Source of the DNA: Chrysomallon squamiferum
Taxonomy: Eukaryota > Mollusca > Gastropoda > Neomphalida > Peltospiridae
Length of the DNA: 61,000 nucleotides
Direction of reading: 5' to 3'
Assembly: GCA_012295275.1 (NCBI GenBank)
Contig: CM022679.1
Span: 27,825,664 to 27,886,663 of the forward strand
Shown here one piece after another: positions 1 to 14,567 of the stretch. Position 1 is the stretch's first letter. Every line of letters begins with the position of its first letter. A model generated the notes under the pieces. That model saw only the letters and a program-made list of their open reading frames with translations, did no database searches and was not told where the DNA came from. The position numbers and the translations under genes were made by a program.

Positions 1-233
1 CCGTGTAATACACAAAATACATGACCTGCGTGACCCTTCTATCATACATACATACATACATACCCGATAGAAGACCGTTATTTCACGGGTCTTTAAGTGT
101 ATTATAGCAAGACCGCACACCTCTAAGTGTAATGTACAAGAAAATAAATGTATATTTCACAACTTTAACATGAAACAGATATAATCGAATGTTAGGAAAT
201 TATTATTTTAATTTTTATTATTAATATTATTAA

Positions 234-264
<31 letters not shown>

Positions 265-1189
265 TATTATTATTATTAAAGTTTAATTTTGCACCGTTCG
301 TCTGCAGACTGGTCTTTTATTAATTAAATAATTTAATATCTGTACATGTGCTTGTGCATATGCTGTTTAAGTAACTAATGCCTCTATGTGTCGGTATACA
401 AATGTGTGGGTAGAGTAAGCCGTGTAATGCAGTGTTTGATATAACTGAGTTCAACTGAATGTACAAGTCCAAACAAGTCGATGCTTTATTTCTCTGTTTT
501 ACATCACCACAGACAATATCAAGAGGTCTTATGAGTTGCAGAGATATATATGTTTGTGTGTTTGTGTGCGTGTGTCGGTATGTGTGTGTGTGTGTGTGGT
601 AGTATATCAGATTTACAAAAAAAAAAAAAAAAAACAAACAACAACCAAACAACTAGAATATAACATGGTTCATATAAAATATTTACACAATTGCTTAACA
701 TATACACTCACACGTACATACATACATAAATGTATACGTGCATACATACATACATACTTACATACATACATACATAGATACATGCATGCACGCACGCATA
801 CTAACGCACATATACAAGAAAACGAATGTATAATGAGTACGTGTTATGAAGCACGTGAATCACACACACAGGCAATGTTAAATGAACAAACCTTACACAA
901 TGCTCTCTAAGTATGTAACACGGAAGAAAAGACCAACACTTTTCTTAAATCTTTCACAGTACAAATCTCAGATGAGATTAAATAATAAACTTCTTACTAA
1001 CAGATAATCTCACTGATTATTATCAAGGACTGAAATAAATTACAGATCCTATAAACCCTATTACAGACCTTTGACATTTACTTTTTTTCTCTTTACACTT
1101 TTTTTAAAACTTTTCTTCAAGCTATACGTTATGCAGTATTATACATTGTGATCCAAGTACATGTGGTTTTTTTTTGTGTTTTTTTATAG

Positions 1190-1227
<38 letters not shown>

Positions 1228-1266
1228 TGATGAAAAGAAAACGAACAAGACAAAGAAAATAAAGAA

Positions 1267-1342
<76 letters not shown>

Positions 1343-1620
1343 TCATTGCATTGCGTTAGAATTAATAGATATTTTATGTAATTTACATTAAAATTATCGT
1401 CATAAATTAGATTATTAGAAACAATATACTGCTGCATATAAAGATGTATTCACAGGTATGAACGATTAGTTTTGTTTTGTCAGTATATTATTGATTACGT
1501 GTTGTTAGTTTTTACATTTATTCCGAATTTCAATCAATATTTCGCTGTCAAGTATTTATTAGATAAATAAAATAAATATTTGCACAGCGAGGTCAAATAA
1601 CTGATGTTTACAAAATATTC
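1..1620. other. Gene-free, simple-sequence-rich DNA
   Basis: No exon-like frame was found. The stretch holds a CATA repeat near 43-63, TTG/TTA runs near 232-280, CA/CATA runs near 555-800, an AAT run near 1193-1224 and a 68-bp GA tract at 1272-1339. The longer open frames here translate only to low-complexity His-Thr, Ser-Leu or Phe runs and I do not regard them as coding. Confidence 0.7.
1272..1339. repeat. (GA)n microsatellite
   Basis: A perfect GA dinucleotide tract of about 34 units lies 400-500 bp upstream of the FOXJ1 promoter and follows a short AAT run. Confidence 0.95.
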
Positions 1621-1635
1621 AAAGACTCAGACAAC

Positions 1636-1805
1636 CACGTGCTCACGAGTCTCAGCTGTTTACTCGGCTGCCATTGGTGGCACAAATAACAACCACTCAG
1701 CCAATCAGAGGCGGCGAAAATATTTATGAGGATTTACATTGTTGCTAAGCTGATTGGCATTGTAGCGGGGATGTATATAGCTAGCCGGCGAGTAATTATT
1801 CCTTC
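1636..1805 (+). promoter_or_regulatory. Probable FOXJ1 promoter (CCAAT boxes, TATA box, forkhead and E-box sites)
   Basis: This block stands out from its AT-rich surroundings. It holds an E-box CACGTG (1636-1641), CAGCTG overlapping a forkhead-type TGTTTAC (1653-1663), an inverted CCAAT (1673-1677), CCAATCAG (1701-1708), an inverted CCAAT (1753-1757, within TGATTGG) and TATATAG (1774-1780). This fits a core promoter with transcription starting near 1800. A perfect donor GTAAGT at 1992 would end a first, non-coding exon. The forkhead site allows self-regulation, which is only an inference. The exact start site cannot be read from sequence. Confidence 0.55.
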
Positions 1806-1991
1806 AAACTAACCCAGGTCAATCTTTCCTCTCCCCATCACTTCATCATCACTGACATTATCATCAGCTGGTTTGTTTCAACAATTCCGTTCCGTATTAA
1901 TCTGTTTGGCTGGCTTTGCAATAATTTCTGTTTTCTACTGTGGATATACACACACACTGGAAATCACCGTATATCCTAATTTAAACTGAAT

Positions 1992-2532
1992 GTAAGTAAA
2001 ATTTATTGTTTTATTTCTTGCATTCACTATGTTTATGTAATTAGTGCTGACATCGTGTCGTGTTTCTGATCTGACTAGTTGTAATTAGAATTCAGTTATG
2101 AGTAACTCAAACTTGATGAGCTTTGTCAGGTGGCTGACATGTTTGGACGAGACTCACATTAGAGCGGCGTTGTGGACGTTGTGACATGTCATATAAGGTG
2201 TCGTGATTTCTGCTCATTTTAGTTAGTTGTGGTAATGATGGACAGCAGAATTCTGAATGTCAAACTGATGACACTTTTTAATTAAAAATAGTTTGTGTTG
2301 CTTTACAAAGTACTGACACACCGGTATAAAAGGGGGGGTTGAATAAGGTATGGACTATGGTCGACAGTATGTTGTTATAATAATATTAATACTTGCTAAA
2401 ATAACATTTATTTATCTTTTATCATCATCATCATCATCATTCATTTTACTACTATTAATATTTTTGTTGTTGTAGTAGTTGTTTTTTGTTGTTGTTGTTG
2501 TTGTTGTTATTATTATTATTATTATTTCACAG
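1992..2532 (+). other. Probable FOXJ1 5' UTR intron
   Basis: It opens with a full-consensus donor GTAAGT at 1992 and closes with TTATTTCACAG at 2532, sixteen bases before the FOXJ1 start codon. Splicing would leave a short leader ending in AACAGTCATC before ATG. The ATG that straddles position 1990 in the unspliced leader is removed by this splice. Short ATC, TTG and ATT runs precede the acceptor. Confidence 0.5.
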
Positions 2533-2548
2533 ATAACTAACAGTCATC

Positions 2549-5503
<2,955 letters not shown>

Positions 5504-6975
5504 GAAAGAAAAGAACAACTTCACTTTACAGAATCATTTTCATTTAAAAACACAAACAATAACTGCTCAATTCCAGGGTGGTCAGTAAGGAGGTAATACA
5601 CATAACAATACACCCACTGCTCACTTCCTGTGGACAGTACTAAAATGAATTGTGTGACTCATGCTCAAATTTCAAGAAGGTCAGTCGGTCGGTGGGTGGG
5701 TGGGGGGCAATAAGACTGTTATGAATTGAAATCTGTGATATTGGTGGGGGGAGGAATATACTTGTGAATTATGTGCTAATAACTAACCTGTGATAAGTTT
5801 GTTTTTGTTAACCTTACAGCATTACTACTGTAATCCAAAGATATAACACATTGTTTTAAATGTAAAGTACTATTCAAGTAATAGTACTAAACACAATGTA
5901 TTATAAAAGGAATAGTACTAAGTACATACTACTATTCAGTCATGTTAAAAGCAGTTTACTATACAAGTAATAGTATCAAACACAAAAAGTGTTTTTAATT
6001 GTTAAGCAGTTTAAGAAGTGGTGGTTATATATATTTTTTCTAATACTTGAATATTTTTAGTATTATTACCAATAACTGGAAAAAAGAAAAAAAAATTATT
6101 TTTATTTAACATTCCACATTTTACAGCATTATTTGTGATAAATACATTTACTAGGAATGTAAGAAAATATTTTATAGCATTTGTTCTTGCTACATGAACT
6201 TTTATCTGATAATATTTGTTACAAATTCCAGTATTTTTATTACTATTACTATTTTAACATTCCAGAAGTATTCTGTGAAATAAGTCTATTTGTATTCCAA
6301 GATTCTCAGTATTCATTTCACTGAAAGCCACAGTATTGTTTTTGATTGCAGTATTTATCAGATATTTACAAATAATGTTTAACTCTGTTTTGTATTCTAA
6401 GATATTTATTGGTATTCATAGAAAATCCGTCCATATGAAATATGTCTACTGTTAATTTTCTCGGAATTGTTATCAGATTCAATGTGTTGTTGTCATTGTT
6501 GTTACAAAATTTTGTTGTTTGTTGAAAATATCCACTGCTGACTTATTTCTGCAAGAAATCTGTTACCAGGAATATCAGGAATATATTTACATGCTGTAAT
6601 TTAATTTCAAAAGAAAAACACACACAGATACCCACCCACACACACACACATACAAACATGCACACACACACACACACACAGAAAACATTAAATAGTTTGA
6701 AATTGTTAAAAGTATTATAGAATATGTGTTACAGTCATATTGACACCCGTCCATTATTAAAACATTTTATTTATATTTCATTGTCTTACAGATTTCTCAG
6801 TAATCATAGAATGTGTGTGTGTGTATGTGTGTGTGACTTACATTTCCTTTCACTTTTGTACGTAGATTGAAAGATATATATTATTTTGTATATATGAGAA
6901 TTTATTTATATTGTAAATAATGAATATACAATAGAAATATTGTTGACACAAATGACTTTGTTTCTTTTTTTGATG

Positions 6976-7016
6976 ATAATAATAATAACAATAGCGATAA
7001 CAACAACAACAACAAC

Positions 7017-7107
<91 letters not shown>
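6976..7107. repeat. (AAT)n microsatellite
   Basis: About 130 bp of AAT units with ACA and AT interruptions. Confidence 0.9.
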
Positions 7108-7110
<3 letters not shown>

Positions 7111-7204
7111 GTAATAATATCTTGTAATCCTGACAAAAATCAGTAAATTAACCATGCCTGAAACAATGTTCACACAAAAAAGAAAAACAAAGTCAAGTAC
7201 ATCT

Positions 7205-7570
7205 AAATGTGACTATACATCTACTACTCACTGTATCAAACTAAATGTGACTACATCTACTACTCACTGTATCAAACTAAATGTGACTACAACTAAAACT
7301 AAATATGACTACATCTACAACTCACTATCAAACAAAATGTGACTACATCTACTACTCACCATCAAACTAAATGTGACTACATCTACTACTCACTATCAAA
7401 CAAAATGTGACTACATCTACTACTCACTATCAAACAAAATGTGACTACATCTACTACTCACTGTATAAAACAAAATGTGACTACATCTCCTACTGACTAT
7501 CAAACAAAATGTGACTACGTCTATTATTCACTGTATAACATAAAATGTGACTACATCTACTAAAATGTGA
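7205..7570. repeat. About 35-bp tandem array (10-11 copies)
   Basis: Units begin AAATGTGACTACATCTAC and continue with a TACTCACTATCAAAC-type tail. Copies vary by one to four bases and some carry TGTAT in place of TAT. No reading frame is conserved across units. Confidence 0.85.
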
Positions 7571-8095
7571 CTTTACATATATATGTGTGTATGTGTGTGG
7601 GTTCATACACACACACACACACACACACACAACATATATATCACCCTGACATATAACTATCAGTGTAGCTAATAAAATAGTTTATAAAATATATAAAACT
7701 TGCAGAAACACATATGAACAAGGCTCATATAAAAAAAGTTCTTTATGGTGAACTGATCTTGTGATATCAAGCAGGCCATGAAAATGCACATACATACACA
7801 AACACACAAAGACACATAGATAGACACATACTCAGACATATAGCAAAATACACATATACATACAGATACCCACATATCAGCAGACACACAGACACACACA
7901 CAAACATATACATACATTAATTAATGTATAACACAAAATATAATCATTGGATGTCATGGTTGAATGAACATGGTCGAGGGTGCGTGAACACCAAGTTAGC
8001 ACTAAGCAGTGTTTGAGTATATCATAGAGATAAGCTGTGTTTGTATAGGTATGCATATATTTAAATACTTTACTGTGATTTCTCTTTGTCAGACA

Positions 8096-8108
8096 GTAGC
8101 CTGGCAAC
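8096..8108. promoter_or_regulatory. X-box (RFX-type) motif
   Basis: GTAGCCTGGCAAC fits the vertebrate X-box pattern GTNRCC-N(0-3)-RGYAAC exactly, with a one-base spacer. It lies 2.6 kb downstream of the FOXJ1 stop codon. RFX factors bind such sites at ciliary genes. Function here is unproven. Confidence 0.4.
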
Positions 8109-8287
8109 CATCCACTTGTCTGTATGTGTGTGTGTCCTCAGACAGAGGAATCCAGCAACTCATTCAACTAAACTGAGAATTGTTTTAAATAAAGCTGAAA
8201 ACAAAATGTCAGTAAATGTGAAATTCAGAAGAGGATTATTTCACAGTTATGAAATCATTAGCAACGACTCAAATGAAATTATGAAGA

Positions 8288-8288
<1 letters not shown>

Positions 8289-8322
<34 letters not shown>

Positions 8323-8460
8323 TATACTACTACTATTACAACTGATAGTAATAAAAATATTAAAAGAATAAAATACTATTACTACTACTACTTCTTCTAC
8401 TACTACTACTACTACTACTGCTACTATTATTACTATTACTACTACTACTACTACTAATAA
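8289..8460. repeat. AAT and TAC/ACT trinucleotide tracts
   Basis: An AAT tract (about 8289-8322) is followed by a degenerate TAC-rich tract (about 8371-8458). Confidence 0.85.
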
Positions 8461-9098
8461 TATTAATATGATACATGTACATCCATCTGTACATATACAA
8501 GATATAAAAGAAAGGGGAAAAGAGAATTTATTTTGATTGAACTGGTTCAATTAGCTCGCTTGATGTTCTTTTTAATTCAGATTTGTGATCTCAGTTTACA
8601 ATTACATTTTCACATTAATTCTTTTCACTGGTTGATAATTAATTTTCACATTAATTGTTTAATTTGTTAATCATTCATTTTAAGTTTTCTTTTCACTTTT
8701 TAGAAATGAACCACCCACTGTTTCTCAGGTTTCAATTTTATTTTCATTGTTTGAAACAGAACCATTCTGTCATTATAGGTTTCATATTAAAATATTTACT
8801 TTACACCCCACAGTGAAGGTTTTTGTGATTAGATCTGTGTAGAAAAACCTCTGTGTCTACAGAGAAGTCTACAGAGTATCAGGAAAGATTAATAAGTAAT
8901 AACTTTTAGATAAAATAGTCTACTGTGAGTTTTCTCTCAAAATCTACACGATCTTGCTCAACACACATTCTCATGATTTTTGTTTTAAAGAGGATTTTGT
9001 CCTCAGCAAAAGAGTTAAACCTGTCTACAAACATATTTACTAGCACATTTTAAAATTTCATATTGCATTTAATAACAACATTTTAATTTAATTTAATC

Positions 9099-9134
<36 letters not shown>

Positions 9135-9252
9135 TATTAATCCCCCCAAACCCTCCACAACCCCATTATTTTTGTGTTTTTAAAATTAAAATTACTTTAA
9201 TATTTAATAATCAGTACAACACTCTAGACATTACTGTAATTCAGATGTATCA

Positions 9253-9297
9253 TGTTTATTTATAAACATACCAAATGAATGCTGTTTCCATGACAAC
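9253..9297. promoter_or_regulatory. Inverted forkhead pair next to an X-box
   Basis: TGTTTAT (9253-9259) and ATAAACA (9262-9268) form an inverted forkhead-type pair with a two-base gap. Sixteen bases further on, GTTTCCATGACAAC (9284-9297) fits the nematode X-box pattern RYYNYY-N2-RRNRAC. It is a plausible ciliary enhancer core, inferred from motifs only. Confidence 0.35.
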
Positions 9298-9655
9298 AAG
9301 TTTATGGTATTTTTGTTAGTTATTGAATATGTGTTGTCCTCTGTTTCTGATAATCAGTCTTTCTTTTTAATTTGAAAACACTGACAGGTCTTTATAATGA
9401 ATTTATATTAACTTGTTACTTTTATTTATCATCCATTGTCATGAAACTTCCACTGTTTCCATCTCCTTTTCATCTATATGTCTGTTATGCTGTCTGTGTG
9501 TCTGTCTCTTCATCTAAACTGGTGTAAGACTCTAGTGATTTAATTGCGACACTGTTGATAAGACAAGTGTTTACACGATAATACAGCTAATGTGTTTCTT
9601 CTGTTTTGCTTATTCGTCTTTACATAACACTTCACAGATCATCATGTTTTACAAG

Positions 9656-10010
9656 TCACAAATGGCTTCCCTGCTGTTTAGCCATAATTTACTTGTCATG
9701 TGTTAATGGAAGTATTATTATCCAAACAACTAATATACCATTGTTTTTTTTTCACAGCTTCATTTCAAGATGGCCTCCTTGCTGAGTTGTCATAATTTGT
9801 TCTTCACAATGTTTGTAGTGAGACGTGTTAAACAGCTCAGTGATCAGCTGACTGTACTACCCAGCTTCTGATCACTGGCTCTTCAAAGAGTTCAATTCAA
9901 AATGGCTTCCTTGCTGTGATGTCATAATTTGTTTATCACTTTTGGGAAGGTGTTAATGTTAGCATGAACAAAATGTCTGCACATTTCAAAATGGTTCCCT
10001 GTTGTGACTT
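9656..10010. repeat. Four dispersed copies of a roughly 45-bp element
   Basis: Related cores built around CAAAATGGCTTCCTTGCTG, followed in three copies by a CATAATTTGTT-like tail, occur at about 9656-9700, 9764-9810, 9893-9940 and 9982-10010 (the last truncated). They are separated by 40-85 bp of unrelated sequence. The CAARATGGC portion resembles a YY1 site. Confidence 0.6.
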
Positions 10011-10237
10011 CTATCTTCACACACTGTAAAGCATGTGATACAGACACTACTAACTTGACAACTGGTACACATTGTTTCTAATGAGGAAGCATTTAAAAAT
10101 GTCTTGCCACTTTATCAGAACTTGTCTAAACTGGTTTTCACACCATTATCTAAACAACTATCATACAGTGAAAGAGAAAATGCTATGAAATAAAAGCTTT
10201 GAAACAAAGCTGCAGTGACATAATTTATCTTTTAAAT

Positions 10238-10347
10238 CTCTGATACTATTAACTAGACAGCTGATACTATTACCTAGACAGCTGATACTGTTAACTAGAC
10301 AACTGATACTATTAACTAAACAGCTAATACTTTTAACTAGACTATTG
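10238..10347. repeat. About 21-bp tandem array (5 copies)
   Basis: Units of the form GATACTATTAACTAGACAGCT, with CTG/CTA and AGCT/AACT variants. Confidence 0.8.
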
Positions 10348-10384
10348 ATATGCAAGAAGTACGGTTCACACATGCTATTAAAAA

Positions 10385-11335
10385 CTGTACATCTAGTGAG
10401 AAGGATCTATACATACAGTGATAAATAAACTGTACATCTAGTGAGAAGGATATATACACAAAGTGATAAATAAACTGTACATCTAGTGAGAAGGATCTAT
10501 ACATACAGTGATAAATAAACTGTACATCTATTCAGAAGGATATATACATACAGTGATAAATAAACTGTACATCTAGTGAGAAGGATCTATACATACAGTG
10601 ATAAATAAACTGTACATCTAGTCAGAAGGATCTATACATAAAGTGATAAATAAACTGTACATCTAGTGAGAAGGATCTATACATAAAGTGATAAATAAAC
10701 TGTACATCTATTCAGAAGGATATATACATACAGTGATAAATAAACTGTACATCTAGTGAGAAGGATCTATACATAAAGTGATAAATAAACTGTACATTTA
10801 GTCAGAAGGATCTATACATACAGTGATAAATAAACTGTACATCTAGTGAGAAGGATCTATACATACAGTGATAAATAAACTGTACATCTAGTCAGAAGGA
10901 TCTATACATACAGTGATAAATAACTGTACATTTAGTGAGAAGGATCTATACATACAGTGATAAATAACTGTACATTTAGTGAGAAGGATCTATACATACA
11001 GTGATAAATAACTGTACAGATAGAAGGATATATACATACAGTGATAAATAACTATATATAGTGAGAAGGATATATACATAAAGTGATAAATAACTGAAAA
11101 GACAGTCAGAAGGATCTATACATACAGTGATAAATAACTGTATATATAGTGAGAAGGATCTATACATAAAGTGATAAATAACTGTACAGATAGTCAGAAG
11201 GATATATACATACAGTGATAAATAACTGTATATATAGTGAGAAGGATATATACATAAAGTGATAAATAACTGTACAGATAGTGAGAAGGATATATACATG
11301 CAGTGATAAATAACTGTACAGATAGTAATAGTGGA
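10385..11335. repeat. 45-bp minisatellite (about 21 copies)
   Basis: Each unit contains CTGTACATCTAGTGAGAAGG, then ATCTATACATACAGTG and ATAAATAA. Early units are 45 bp; units after about 10920 lose one A and diverge. The reverse strand lacks stops only because the unit does, giving spurious open frames. Confidence 0.92.
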
Positions 11336-11389
11336 TTGTACAGATAACGAGAATGAATGATACATATGCTGATAAATAATAATACATAT

Positions 11390-11870
11390 ACTGATAATGA
11401 CTGTACAGATGAGAAATATACTGATAGCGAGAAGGGAATGTACATACAGACATAGAGAAATGTACAGATAGCGAGAAGAGAATGTACATATAGACACAGA
11501 AAAATGTACTGATAGCGAGAAGAGAATGTACATACAGACAGAGAAATGTACAGATAGCGAGAAGAGAATGTACATACAGACATAGAGAAATATACAGATA
11601 GCGAGAAGAGAATGTACATATAGACAGAGAGAAATGTACAGATAGCGAGAAGAGAATGTACATACAGACAGAGAGAAATGTACAGATAGCGAGAAGAGAA
11701 TGTACATACAGACAGAGAGAAATGTACAGATAGTGAGAAGAGAATGTACATATAGACAGAGAGAAATGTACAGATAGCGAGAAGGGAATGTACATACAGA
11801 CCTAGAGAAATGTACAGATAGCGAGAAGAGAATGTACATACAGACCTAGAGAAATGTACAGATAGTGAAA
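11390..11870. repeat. About 44-bp minisatellite (11 copies), related to the preceding array
   Basis: Units carry TGTACAGATAGCGAGAAG, then AGAATGTACATACAGACAGA and GAGAA. The shared TGTACA...TAG.GAGAAG core links them to the 45-bp array that ends just before. Open frames of up to 287 codons on the reverse strand are repeat artefacts present in all three frames. Confidence 0.9.
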
Positions 11871-13039
11871 TAGGTAATGCATATCATCTACTTTGATTAG
11901 CAGCAAAATTCTGTTATTTATGGCACAGTATCAGTCCTTAACACTGCACGGTTTATTTTACAACATGTTCTGTGTCCTAAGACTGTTTATCAGTGACCAA
12001 ATGACCACAGTGACCTGTACTTGGGAGACCTTCAAACTGCTCCCAATATTGGCCATGAACAGAGGATTAACTCCCTTGCTGTATTAATAAGATTATTTCA
12101 GCCGGATTGGAATACAACAGTTTACAGTGATATACTGTTTATATCTTTACACAGTCGAATTGAGAAGTTGTCTGGGTGTGACACAGTGATTAGTAACGTC
12201 TGGTTAAAACAAGAAACATGAAGCACGACTCTTATTTTTACACACACACACACCCATCACAAAAAAGTATTTGACATATAAAAATCAGTAATTGAATGAA
12301 GAGCAATACTTGATAACAATGAAGTGATCACAATAAATGGTTTATATCAGACTATGCAAATCTACACAGTTCAGATTTAATGGTTGACTGAACACAGGCA
12401 ATGTTAACCTTACACACCTTCATACATATCTGAACCTTGGAAAACAAGGGCCAGAGAAAGAGGGTGGCAGACTATTCTTAACTTAGTTAAAAGGTAAATT
12501 TATAGTAAGTAAAAGAAACAAACACTCCAAGGAAATAATCGAGTTCAAATCTCCAGACCGGACTGTTGTACATGTTGTTTTTTGTATCTAGATGTTGTGT
12601 AAATATTACGTAATTTGTAAACACGGAGACATGACCAGTACTAGCTGGACTGTTTTCACTTCACTGTACGTAAACAAACAGTGATTACTAATGAATGTAA
12701 TCTACATTTATCAAAGCAGAAAAATCACAAGTTACATTTTGCAGAAATCACCAACTGATTGCACATCTAACAATTTTATCTTGGTTTACTAACTTGACTT
12801 TAACAAAAAAAAATCTTCATTGCAAGTGTACACTTAATATTTATAGATACATCATAATAATAGAAAAAACAAATCTGTAAAACAATTCATAAAAAGGGTA
12901 GCTATTTATTTAAAGCAAGGTAAACACACAGGGACTGGAGGTTGAGATATGAGACCGTGATCTCCTGGGCTGATCCAGGAAACAATACTGAACACACCTC
13001 ACAGGTACCTGGAAGGGTGATCATGTTACCTGATCAAGG

Positions 13040-13076
<37 letters not shown>

Positions 13077-14301
13077 AGGTATCCGTTTCCTGGACACTGA
13101 TCAGTGTGTGTTAGTCTGTGTATTTTAATACTGTGTGATTGTTATTATAATTCTATTAACACTGATCTATTTATAGACATGATGACATTATAGATTTATG
13201 TAAACAGGATTAGACTAACACACACAAATACTGATTATGTGTGTTTGTAAGTATTAGTATGTAATGGATAACAGCCACTGCACATACAGACCAATAATGT
13301 TTGAAATTTTATAAGCTAATAAGTTATGAGAGAGAGAGAGAGATTAACTGCCAATGTACATTTCACATTAACTTTTCCTTTAAACTAAAAAGAAACAGTG
13401 GTCAGATAACAAACAACACAGACTGATGAACAGAGGGATCATGTCTGTTAGAAACTATTCCCAGTGTGTAGTAAGATAATACTGCTATTAACTTATTTTA
13501 ATATTCTTGTTTTGTTTATTTATGGTGAAACTGTAACAGAAATGATTAAAAGCTAAGTTTTTAAAAATAATAATAGTAGTAATTAAATAATAATTACAAA
13601 GAATACAAGTGAAAAACAAAACAACATAAAACATTTTATTCACATATTTTAATTTTAAACTTCAAAACTGAACTTCAATAAAGTTAAAGGGAGGTAATTC
13701 TATTATACAAATAATTCTTTGTAGAATTGTATGATTTGTAATTGACTTTAAGACAGACAATCCAAGGCAAATAATTATGGCCTTAAAAAAAATGAAAGAA
13801 AAATAAAGCTCAGTTAGTTTGCTCTGTGAAAGTTGGTGTAGAAAAGTGTTAAAATTTTTATCATCAGTAAAACAGGTTAATATTCTACCCCATCAAATAA
13901 ATACACACATGGTTTTATACTTTACACATTACAGTGAAAGATATGTAACAATAACTGACATATTCCAGTGTGCAGTAAAGATTTTCCTCTAACCATGATT
14001 CGTCTCATTCATTTCCTTCAATGTCATCACAGTATTCTTTCTTCTTAAACACACCTACCAAACAGTTTGTTTTTCTGTTCTAATGTAGATAATCATTTAA
14101 ATTATTGATGACAAAACTTTGAAAAAATTGTTCTTTCATCTTTTTTCTTGCAGTTTGCTTTTGTGAAGTGAGGAACTTAACAGACTATTTGATGATTTCT
14201 ACTGCAGACAATGATACACAGATGATGAAATCTTCGCTCACTACAATGTCAGCAGTAAATAAAAAATTAACTTTGTAATGTTTTTTTTTTTTAATTATCT
14301 T
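11871..14301. other. Intergenic DNA between the arrays and WBP11
   Basis: No supported exon. It contains TTAACTCCCTT (12067-12077) and AAAGGGAGGTAATT (13686-13699), which match a motif recurring in this window, and a GT tract at 13043-13073. Short open frames near 11893-12221 show no family resemblance I recognise. Confidence 0.6.
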
Positions 14302-14307
14302 TTTATT
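14302..14307 (-). terminator. Candidate WBP11 polyadenylation signal
   Basis: TTTATT on the plus strand is AATAAA on the minus strand. It is the first such signal after the WBP11 stop codon and gives a 3' UTR of about 260 bases. Confidence 0.45.
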
Positions 14308-14393
14308 TCTGGTTGTAGAAAACTTGATTAAATCCACCATAAGACTTCACAAACAGCCAGAAATTAGAAAACTGGTTTTCTTCACTGTCCTGA

Positions 14394-14434
<41 letters not shown>

Positions 14435-14567
14435 CAACAACAATAATAAAACTATCAATCATAATGATACTATTAATAATAATAAATAGAGAGATAAATA
14501 AATAAACTGCATTTACTAATAACTATTAACTACTGTTAACTATTGTTGATGTTTGCTAACCTGTCTA

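Larger units (their letters stand above)
5504..7676 (+). other. FOXJ1 3' UTR / downstream region
   Basis: AT-rich sequence without an exon-like frame follows the FOXJ1 stop codon. The first perfect AATAAA I found is at 7671-7676. ATTAAA variants occur near 6688 and 6756, so the true transcript end could be earlier. CA/GT runs lie near 6620-6680 and 6812-6834, and an AAT tract at 6976-7107. The 3' end cannot be placed without transcript data. Confidence 0.4.

Noticed and set aside
10976-11839. 287-codon open frame on the minus strand, with similar long frames in the other two
   Set aside because: It lies wholly in minisatellite DNA. All three frames are open because the unit lacks stops, and the peptide is just a repeat.
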